DNA of 64,000 nt, from assembly GCF_004784465.1 (NCBI RefSeq), contig NZ_SRRU01000007.1, positions 187,091-251,090 of the forward strand, read 5' to 3'. The stretch comes from Streptomyces griseoluteus. GTDB lineage: Bacteria > Actinomycetota > Actinomycetes > Streptomycetales > Streptomycetaceae. Of the stretch, positions 58,186 through 64,000 are shown piece by piece. Each line of letters opens with the position of its first letter. Position 1 is the first letter of the stretch. Below the pieces are notes generated by a model, which was given only the letters and a program-made list of their open reading frames with translations, was not told the origin of the DNA and made no database searches. The translations under genes and the position numbers were made by a program.

Positions 58186-59016
58186 GTGCGTAACACCGCC
58201 AAGCTCACCACCGCCGTCCTCGCCGCCGGAGCCCTCACCCTCGGTCTCTCCGCCTGCGGCTCCGGGAAGGACTCCGGCTCCACCGACACCAGCGGACCGC
58301 TGATCGTCGCCGCGAGCCCCACCCCGCACGCCGAGATCCTCGACTTCGTTCAGAAGAACCTGGCGAAGAAGGCCGGACTCGACCTGCAGGTCAAGGAGTT
58401 CACCGACTACATCACGCCGAACACGGCCACCGAGGACGGCTCGGTCGGAGCCAACTACTTCCAGAACCAGCCGTACCTCGACGACTTCAACAAGAAGCGC
58501 GGCACCCACATCGTGCCCGTCGTCACGGTTCACCTGGAGCCGCTCGGCCTCTACTCCCACAAGGTCAAGAAGGTCGACGACCTCAAGAGCGGTGCGACCG
58601 TCGCCGTCCCCAACGACGCCGTCAACGAGGCCCGTGCGCTCAAGCTGCTGGCCGCCGACAAGCTGATCACCCTCAAGGACGGCGTCGGCTCCGAGGCCAC
58701 CCCCGCCGACATCACCAAGAACCCCAAGAACCTGAAGTTCAAGGAGGTCGAGGCGGCCCAGACCCCGCGCTCCCTGGACGACGTGGACGCGGCGGTCGTC
58801 AACGGCAACTACGCCATATCCTCCGGCCTCAAGCCCGCCAAGGACGCCATCGTCCTGGAGTCCGCGAAGAACAGCCCCTACGGCAACTTCCTCGCGGTCA
58901 AGAAGGGCAACGAGAACGACCCCCGGGTCAAGAAGCTGGCGAAGCTGCTCACCTCGCCCGAGGTGAAGAAGTTCATCGAGGACAAGTACCAGGGTTCCGT
59001 CATCCCCTCGTTCTGA
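58186..59016 (+). CDS. metQ: methionine-binding lipoprotein, copy 1
   Basis: A 276-residue NlpA/MetQ-type lipoprotein. The lipobox LSAC puts the lipidated Cys at 24. Ligand-binding parts are KEFTDYITPNTATEDG, NYFQNQPYLDDFNKKRG, GLYSHKVKKVDDLKSGATV and NARALKLL-like NEARALKLLAAD. GTG 58186 follows AAGGAAAGG. The gene lies 78 bp after metI, and a second metQ follows after 55 bp. Confidence 0.95.
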   Translation: MRNTAKLTTAVLAAGALTLGLSACGSGKDSGSTDTSGPLIVAASPTPHAEILDFVQKNLAKKAGLDLQVKEFTDYITPNTATEDGSVGANYFQNQPYLDDFNKKRGTHIVPVVTVHLEPLGLYSHKVKKVDDLKSGATVAVPNDAVNEARALKLLAADKLITLKDGVGSEATPADITKNPKNLKFKEVEAAQTPRSLDDVDAAVVNGNYAISSGLKPAKDAIVLESAKNSPYGNFLAVKKGNENDPRVKKLAKLLTSPEVKKFIEDKYQGSVIPSF

Positions 59017-59071
59017 TCCCGCTGACCGCACCCGGCAGCCGGACCCCGACCGCTCTCAAGGGGATCGACCC

Positions 59072-59905
59072 ATGCGCAAGACCACCTGGCTCGCGGCGGC
59101 CACCGCCGCGGCCCTCTCGCTCGGCCTCACCGCCTGCGGCTCAGGCTCCGACACCGGCAAGGGAGGTGCCGACGACGGCCCGCTCGTCGTCGGCGTCACC
59201 CCCGTCCCCGCCGGTGAAGTGCTGCACCACATCGACGACAAGCTCGCCGCGAAGGCCGGACTGAAGCTGGAGATCAAGGAGTTCACGGACTACGTCCTGC
59301 CGAACACCGCGCTCCAGGAGGGCACGCTCGACGCGAACCTCTACCAGAACCAGCCGTTCCTCGACGACTTCAACAAGTCCAAGGGCACGGAGCTGGTCTC
59401 GGTGGTGAAGGCGTACCTGCCGCCCATGGGCGTCTACTCCCACAAGGTCAAGGACGTCACCAAGCTCCGCGACGGCGCCACCGTCGGCGTGCCCAACGAC
59501 CTCACCAACGAGGCCCGTGCGCTGAAGCTGCTCGCCTCGGCGGGCGTCATCGAGCTGAAGCCCGGCACGGGCGCCGACGCCTCCCCGGCCGACGTCACCG
59601 GCAACCCCAGGCACCTGAAGTTCCAGGAGATGGAGGCCGCCCAGCTTCCGCGCTCCCTGGACGACATGGACGCCGCCGTCATCAACAACAACTTCGCCCA
59701 GGACGCGGGCCTCAGTCCCACCAAGGACGCCGTGTACCTGGAGTCCGCGAAGAACAACCCCTACGCCAACCTCCTCGCGGTCAAGAAGGGCAACGAGGAC
59801 GACCCGCGGGTCGAGAAGCTGGCGAAGCTGCTGACCTCGCCCGAGGTGAAGAAGTTCATCGAGGACAAGTACAAGGGGTCGGTCCTGCCCGTCAGCGGCA
59901 GCTGA
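59072..59905 (+). CDS. methionine-binding lipoprotein, copy 2
   Basis: A 277-residue paralogue of the preceding MetQ with lipobox LTAC (Cys22). The two agree through most of the ligand domain (for example KLAKLLTSPEVKKFIEDKY near the end of both). Differences cluster in the N-terminal third of the mature protein and in ligand-proximal loops (TDYVLPNTALQEG, LYQNQPFLDDFNKSKG). It may deliver a different methionine derivative to the same MetNI. The ATG follows AAGGGG. A terminator follows the stop. Confidence 0.94.
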   Translation: MRKTTWLAAATAAALSLGLTACGSGSDTGKGGADDGPLVVGVTPVPAGEVLHHIDDKLAAKAGLKLEIKEFTDYVLPNTALQEGTLDANLYQNQPFLDDFNKSKGTELVSVVKAYLPPMGVYSHKVKDVTKLRDGATVGVPNDLTNEARALKLLASAGVIELKPGTGADASPADVTGNPRHLKFQEMEAAQLPRSLDDMDAAVINNNFAQDAGLSPTKDAVYLESAKNNPYANLLAVKKGNEDDPRVEKLAKLLTSPEVKKFIEDKYKGSVLPVSGS

Positions 59906-59915
59906 ACCGGCGCAC

Positions 59916-59962
59916 CGGGCCCGCCCCCCGCCTCCCGGAACGGGCGGCAGGGGGCGGGCCCG
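59916..59962 (+). terminator. terminator of the metNIQ operon
   Basis: CGGGCCCGCCCCC (59916-59928) pairs perfectly with GGGGGCGGGCCCG (59950-59962). The loop contains a smaller CCCG/CGGG stem. Confidence 0.85.
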
Positions 59963-60055
59963 TGCGTGCGTTCCGGTGCTGTCATGCTGCATGCTGGGCA
60001 GTTCAGCGGGGCCCTGACGGACCCTCACGAATCATCGAAGGTTACGGAGCGGCGC

Positions 60056-60694
60056 ATGACTAGCACCTTCCCCAACATCTCCATCTCCACGGAGCGGTTG
60101 GGCTTGCGTCCCCTCGACGAGGGCGACCTGCCCGCCCTGGCCGAGATGATGAACGACGAGCAGGTGGCCGCCTGGACGGACGTGCCCCAGCCCTTCACCG
60201 AGGAGGGCGCCCGCCGCTGGATCACCCAGTACGCGCCCGCCGAACGCGCCGCCGGACGCGGCATCGACCTCGCCGTCACCGAGTTCCTCACCCAGCGCCT
60301 GGTGGGCGTCGTCCAGCTCGGGAAGACCAACTGGCGCATCCGGTCCACCGAGATGTCGTACATCATCGCCCCCTGGGCCCGCGGCGAGGGCTACGCCTCC
60401 GAGGCCGCGCTCGCCACCGCCAAGTGGCTCTTCGGCGACCAGCGCTTCGAGCGCATCGAACTGCGCACCGCCGCCGACAACACCGCCTCCCAGCAGGTCG
60501 CCCAGAAGATCGGCTGCATCAGTGAGGGCGTGCTCCGCAACGCCTGCATAGTCCACGTGCGCACCGAGGACGGCACCTGGACCGACATGCGCACCGACTT
60601 CATCGTATGGAGCCTGCTGCCGGAGGACCTCGAGGGCAGCGACGAACAGCTCGCCGACAGCCGGGGCTTCGGCTCCTACGCCCAGTGGAACTGA
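60056..60694 (+). CDS. GNAT family acetyltransferase (RimJ/RimL-like)
   Basis: A 212-residue protein. ISTERLGLRPLDEGDLPALAEMM at the start and WARGEGYASEAALATAKWLF (motif A) are typical of the RimJ/RimL group, as are RIELRTAADNTASQQVAQKIGC and SEGVLRN. It may acetylate a protein N-terminus or a small molecule. ATG 60056 is chosen from the family start. A longer open frame upstream overlaps the terminator. It is probably a single-gene unit. Confidence 0.9.
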   Translation: MTSTFPNISISTERLGLRPLDEGDLPALAEMMNDEQVAAWTDVPQPFTEEGARRWITQYAPAERAAGRGIDLAVTEFLTQRLVGVVQLGKTNWRIRSTEMSYIIAPWARGEGYASEAALATAKWLFGDQRFERIELRTAADNTASQQVAQKIGCISEGVLRNACIVHVRTEDGTWTDMRTDFIVWSLLPEDLEGSDEQLADSRGFGSYAQWN

Positions 60695-60791
60695 CCCCGC
60701 CCCGCCGCCCGGCCGGGCCGGACCACCAGGTAATCTCACCAAGCCCGTACCGGGGCACTGACGACACACCGACACCTGGAGACTGACGACG

Positions 60792-62009
60792 ATGGCCGAC
60801 CGGGTCACGGTGATCGGCTGGGACGGCTCGCCGCTGACCGAAGCGGCACGCGGCGCCCTCGGCGCCGCCACGCTCGTGGCGGGCGCCCCCCACCACCTGG
60901 CGCTCCAGGAGATCCCGGCCGACGCCGAACGCGTCCGCCTGGGCAGCGTCGCCCTGGCCGCCCGCCGGATCGCCGGCCACCGCGGCACCGCCGTCGTGCT
61001 CGCCGACGGCGACCCCGGCTTCTTCGGCGTCGTCCGCACCCTGCGCGCACCGGAGTTCGGCCTGGAGGTCGAGGTCGTGCCGGGCGTCTCCTCCGTGGCC
61101 GGTGCCTTCGCCCGTGCGGGCATGCCCTGGGACGACGCCCATGTGGTCGTCGCACACCCCCGCACCCTGCGCCGCGCGGTCAATGTGTGCCGCGCCCACA
61201 GCAAGGTCGCCGTCCTCACCGCCCCCGGCGCCGGCCCCGCCGAACTCGGCCTGCTCCTGGACGGGGTGCACCGCACCTTCGTCGTCTGCGAGGAGATGGG
61301 CACCGAGAACGAGCGTGTCAGCGTCCTCACCTCCGACAAGGCCGCCGACCACACCTGGCGCGACCCCAACGTCGTCATCGTCATCGGCGGACCCCAGACC
61401 GCGCTCGTGGGCGACGGCTGGATCGCCGGCCGCGACCCCGGCACCGGCCCGCGCGGCTGGACCCAGCCCGACGAGGTGTACGGCGGCGTCCTGGGCGAGG
61501 GCGAGAACGAACTGCTCCGCGCCGCCCAGCTCGCCCGGCTCGGCCCGCGCACCGGCGACCTGGTGTGGGACATCGGCTGCGGCTCCGGCGCCTTCGCCGT
61601 GGAGGCCGCCCGCGCCGGTGCCGCCGTGCTCGCCGTCGACGCCGACCCCGAGTCCTGCGCCCGTACCGACGCCGCCGCCCGCCAGTTCGGGGTCCAGCTC
61701 CAGATCGTGCGCGGCGAGGCGCCGCACATCCTGGAGAACCTGCCCGAGCCGGACGTCGTACGCGTCGGCGGCGGGGGAGCGGCCGTCGTCTCGGCCGTGG
61801 CCGACCGGCGCCCACAGCGCATCGTCGCCCACGCGGCCACCCGGGACGCCGCCGAACTCATCGGCCGGGACCTCACCGAGCACGGCTACCGCGTCGAGTG
61901 CGCCCTCCTCCAGGCCGTCGGACTCGACACCAAGTCCTGGACGGAGAACGAGCGGAGCGTCGTCTTCCTCCTCGGCGGCGAACTGCCCCCGCGCGAGACC
62001 GCGCGCTGA
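60792..62009 (+). CDS. cobL: precorrin-6Y C5,15-methyltransferase (decarboxylating), CbiE-CbiT fusion
   Basis: A 405-residue bifunctional cobalamin enzyme. The CbiE-like tetrapyrrole methylase domain (about 1-205) has VTVIGWDGSPLTEAAR and LADGDPGFFGVVRTL, with VEVVPGVSSVAGAFARAG. The CbiT-like domain (about 225-400) has the SAM motif VWDIGCGSGAFAVEAARAG. It methylates C5 and C15 of precorrin-6Y and decarboxylates the C12 acetate. ATG 60792 is preceded by GGAGACTGACGACG. The next gene is a BluB/CobT-type protein, so late cobalamin steps are grouped here. Confidence 0.95.
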   Translation: MADRVTVIGWDGSPLTEAARGALGAATLVAGAPHHLALQEIPADAERVRLGSVALAARRIAGHRGTAVVLADGDPGFFGVVRTLRAPEFGLEVEVVPGVSSVAGAFARAGMPWDDAHVVVAHPRTLRRAVNVCRAHSKVAVLTAPGAGPAELGLLLDGVHRTFVVCEEMGTENERVSVLTSDKAADHTWRDPNVVIVIGGPQTALVGDGWIAGRDPGTGPRGWTQPDEVYGGVLGEGENELLRAAQLARLGPRTGDLVWDIGCGSGAFAVEAARAGAAVLAVDADPESCARTDAAARQFGVQLQIVRGEAPHILENLPEPDVVRVGGGGAAVVSAVADRRPQRIVAHAATRDAAELIGRDLTEHGYRVECALLQAVGLDTKSWTENERSVVFLLGGELPPRETAR

Positions 62010-62393
62010 ACCGCCACCGCTCTTCCGGACCGGTTCGCCCCGTGATCGGTTTGTCGTACCGCGCGCGGTAGGCTGGCCGATCGTTGTACCGCACCCGCGG
62101 TCCGGAAGTTCGTTCGTCAATGTCCGGAAAGCTCGCCCGCTTTGGGGCGGTGGGTGAGGTACGGCAAAACCGGAGGACGCGCAACGTGGCGCAGTCCACA
62201 ACGGGCTGTCACGTGATCTCGCTGTCACGACGGCCGAACGGCCGCGAGAATGCCACCGAATGGCTTTGTCGCCATTTCTGGCGGGTCGTTCGTGCCGATG
62301 CGCACGGACGCTCGTTCTCACTACGGGGCGGTCGGTGCGCCGTTCCGGGTGAGCTGGTCGTAGGAGCACTAAACCGATGGGCGAGGGGTACGC
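62010..62393 (+). other. 384-bp non-coding gap between cobL and cobT
   Basis: No gene is supported. It contains the perfect palindrome TACCGCGCGCGGTA at 62057-62070 followed by GTACCGCACCCGCGGT, and short inverted repeats (ACGGCCGAACGGCCG near 62230). A GTG-started frame from 62186 runs into cobT out of frame but has weak third-position GC. No cobalamin riboswitch B12-box could be recognised. Confidence 0.5.
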
Positions 62394-64000
62394 ATGACCG
62401 ACACCGGCCAGGTCCCGGCCGAGGGACAGCCGGAGAGCGCAGGCATGGTGGAGCAGCCGGGCCTCGGGCACGGCGCGTACACCTACCTCGCCGAGGCGCC
62501 CGCCGAGGACGAGGACCTGTTGCTGCCGGGCGCTCAGGGCGCGTGGGGCAACGAGCTGCCGCCCCCCGCCCCGGCACCGATCGTCGAGGCCGTCCACCAG
62601 CCCGACGCCCATGAGACGGCGGGCCGGGACACCGGCTCCGTCGACCTCGGCGGCGTACGGCTGCCCGAGCAGGGGCCGGGCCCGGTGCAGCCGCCGCGCC
62701 GCCCGCTGCACCTCGGCCCGCCGATCCCGGACGCCTCCGCCAGCCCCGTCCGCTCCCTCGCCGACCGCGGCCCCGCCGGTGCGCCGGTACGGCCCTTGGC
62801 CGGGCCGGAGTATCTCGACGTGCAGGCGCTGCCCGACCCGGTCCCGCAGGCCGCCGCGCCTTGGGGTGCGGGACCGGTGGAGGGTGTGGCGCCGGCCGCC
62901 GAAACGGTTGTTCCGGAGCAGGGCGTTCCTGAGGCTGTGGCGCCGGAGCAGGTTGTTCCTGAGGCGGTTGTTCCGGAACAGGTCGTTGCTGAGGCCGTTG
63001 CCCCGGAGGCGGTCCTCCCGGAGGCAGTTGTGCCGGACGCGGTTGCCCCTGAGGCAGTCGTCCCGGACGAGCTCGCCCCGCAGGAGGTGGTCCCGGAGAC
63101 GGCCCTGCCGGAGGCTGTCCTGCCCGTCGCCGAGAGCGCGCCGGTAGAGCCCGTCGAGCCCGCGGAGGCCGCGCAGGCCGCCGTGGACCGGCTGACCGCT
63201 CAGGCCGAGGTCGCCGGGGTCGCCGTCGAGGAGGCGCCCCAGGCCCCCCTCGCGGCCGAGATCCCCGAGCCGGAGGTGGCCGAGGCGGTGCTGGAGGCCG
63301 TGCCCGACGCGGCTCCGGGACACGAGGCCGAGGCGGCCATCGAGGAAGCCCTGGTCCAGGTCGCGGAGGTTCCTGCCGAGGAGGCGCCCGAGACCGTGGC
63401 GGCCCCGGTCGAGGAGGCCCCGCAGAGCGTCGAGCCCGAGGTCCTGCTCGCCCCGGTGCAGGAAGTCGTGGAGACCCCCGTACCGGAGCCCGTACCCGCC
63501 CCCGAGCTCGAAGTCCCCCTCCCCGCCGCGGAGTCCCTGCTCCCCGAGCACGAGGACACCCCGGCGGCCGCCCCGCAGCCCCCCGTCTTCGAGCCCCCGG
63601 CCCCCGTGGAGGCGCACGAAGCCCCCTCCGGCCCCCAGCTCCAGGTCCCCGAGGAAGCGCCCGCCCCGGCGGAGCCGCTGCCCTCCGTTCTGCCGCAGGA
63701 GCCGCACCCGGAGCAGCCGCTCGGCCAGTTCGTGGCCGTCGACGGACAGGTGCCCACCACCCCGCACCTGGCGCCCACCCCGCCGCAGCCGCTGATCCTC
63801 CCCGACCTGAACGCCGTCGCCCCGCAGGGCCCCGTGGCCGAGGCACCGGAGCCGGCCCTCGTCCAGCACGCCGAGGACCTCGCCACCACCGACGCCGACC
63901 AGGACGAGGACCCCGAGCCGGCCCTCCCGCCGGGCCCGGCCGCGCCCGCCTACAACGACGCCGAGCGCGAAGCCGTACTGAAGGTGATCCGCGAGCGCCG
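62394..64000 (+). CDS. cobT: cobalamin biosynthesis protein, repetitive N-terminus leading to BluB-like domain (partial, probably BluB-CobT fusion)
   Basis: The gene runs past the window edge, with 535 codons visible. Residues 1-520 are low-complexity Ala/Pro/Glu/Val-rich and acidic, with conserved islands (YTYLAEAPAEDEDLLLPGAQ, RRPLHLGPPIPDASASPVR). About residues 165-245 hold imperfect VVPEAV/VVPEQV repeats. The last residues, YNDAEREAVLKVIRERR, look like the start of the BluB (5,6-dimethylbenzimidazole synthase) nitroreductase domain. In Streptomyces that domain can be joined to CobT, which activates dimethylbenzimidazole (recalled). The CobT part is therefore inferred. Confidence 0.75.
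   Translation, partial: MTDTGQVPAEGQPESAGMVEQPGLGHGAYTYLAEAPAEDEDLLLPGAQGAWGNELPPPAPAPIVEAVHQPDAHETAGRDTGSVDLGGVRLPEQGPGPVQPPRRPLHLGPPIPDASASPVRSLADRGPAGAPVRPLAGPEYLDVQALPDPVPQAAAPWGAGPVEGVAPAAETVVPEQGVPEAVAPEQVVPEAVVPEQVVAEAVAPEAVLPEAVVPDAVAPEAVVPDELAPQEVVPETALPEAVLPVAESAPVEPVEPAEAAQAAVDRLTAQAEVAGVAVEEAPQAPLAAEIPEPEVAEAVLEAVPDAAPGHEAEAAIEEALVQVAEVPAEEAPETVAAPVEEAPQSVEPEVLLAPVQEVVETPVPEPVPAPELEVPLPAAESLLPEHEDTPAAAPQPPVFEPPAPVEAHEAPSGPQLQVPEEAPAPAEPLPSVLPQEPHPEQPLGQFVAVDGQVPTTPHLAPTPPQPLILPDLNAVAPQGPVAEAPEPALVQHAEDLATTDADQDEDPEPALPPGPAAPAYNDAEREAVLKVIRER

Noticed and set aside
62010..62393. Cobalamin riboswitch before cobT
   Set aside because: No B12-box or GCCACTG-type core was found in the gap on either strand.
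62186..62614. GTG-started small ORF in the cobL-cobT gap
   Set aside because: It runs out of frame into cobT, has intermediate third-position GC and no convincing ribosome binding site.
62890..63125. Short near-tandem DNA repeats resembling a CRISPR or VNTR array
   Set aside because: They are in frame, encode VVPEAV/VVPEQV-type residues, vary in sequence and have no spacers. They are protein repeats in the cobT N-terminus.
60600..63869. Very long Gly/Arg-rich open frame on the minus strand across cobL and cobT
   Set aside because: It lacks conserved motifs, is antisense to two well-supported genes and reflects high GC content.
1..64000. tRNA, rRNA or biosynthetic gene cluster core
   Set aside because: No cloverleaf, rRNA or PKS/NRPS/terpene-type core gene was seen.

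Overview
The window is chromosomal DNA of a Streptomyces species. GC content is very high, codon third positions are almost always G or C, and GTG starts, Tat-type signals and short GTGA/ATGA gene overlaps are common. The conserved gene order runs infC-rpmI-rplT, an RNA methyltransferase, a histidine kinase, pheST, argCJBDR, argGH, a GlpQ-type phosphodiesterase, metNIQ and cobalamin genes. I recall the same order from the Streptomyces core chromosome (recall, not a search). There is no insertion sequence, prophage, tRNA, rRNA or CRISPR array that I can support.

Layout. 1-8.3 kb: 3' end of an aldehyde dehydrogenase followed by an SDR, a secreted HAD phosphatase-like protein, a PLP fold-type III enzyme, a proline-rich membrane protein coupled to a mycosin-like protease, a class A beta-lactamase-like hydrolase, an SseB-family protein and a DUF1844 protein. 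8.3-10.3 kb: the IF3/L35/L20 operon with a structured leader and an ATC start codon for infC. 10.3-16.2 kb: RNA methyltransferase, orphan sensor kinase, pheS and pheT. 16.5-18.8 kb: three neighbouring genes that hold the only in-frame TTA (bldA-type) codons I found in the window. 19-25.3 kb: hydroxyacyl-CoA dehydrogenase, secreted glycoside hydrolase-like protein, a divergent EamA transporter/MocR regulator pair and small genes. 25.5-36.2 kb: an accessory-looking block with a rifampin monooxygenase (rox) behind a rifamycin-associated element, GMC oxidoreductase, hchA, VOC protein, gene remnants, a CGNR regulator divergent from an epoxide hydrolase, and an unknown protein.

36.3-41.2 kb: argC-argJ-argB-argD-argR behind a clear promoter. 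41.2-45.5 kb (minus strand): an extracytoplasmic flavin electron-transfer module (ferric-reductase-like membrane flavoprotein, a protein with two FMN-binding domains, and ApbE), then an L,D-transpeptidase and a pyridoxamine-phosphate-oxidase-like protein. 45.6-48.4 kb: argG and argH, completing arginine synthesis from N-acetylglutamyl phosphate. 48.5-55.8 kb: aldo/keto reductase, TetR plus MFS exporter, PlsC acyltransferase, secreted glycerophosphodiesterase with a PHO-box-like promoter, sigma-like protein, acetyltransferase and small membrane proteins. 56-59.9 kb: a methionine ABC importer with two tandem substrate-binding lipoproteins, preceded by a tiny Cys/Met-rich leader peptide. 60-64 kb: acetyltransferase, cobL and the start of a very long cobT-type gene whose repetitive N-terminus leads into a BluB-like domain at the window edge.

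Most of the window is housekeeping metabolism and translation. The features most worth following are regulatory: the ATC start of infC, the Cys/Met leader peptide before metN, the TTA cluster, the duplicated operator between the CGNR and epoxide hydrolase genes, and dispersed intergenic repeats, one of which supplies the C-terminus of ArgH.
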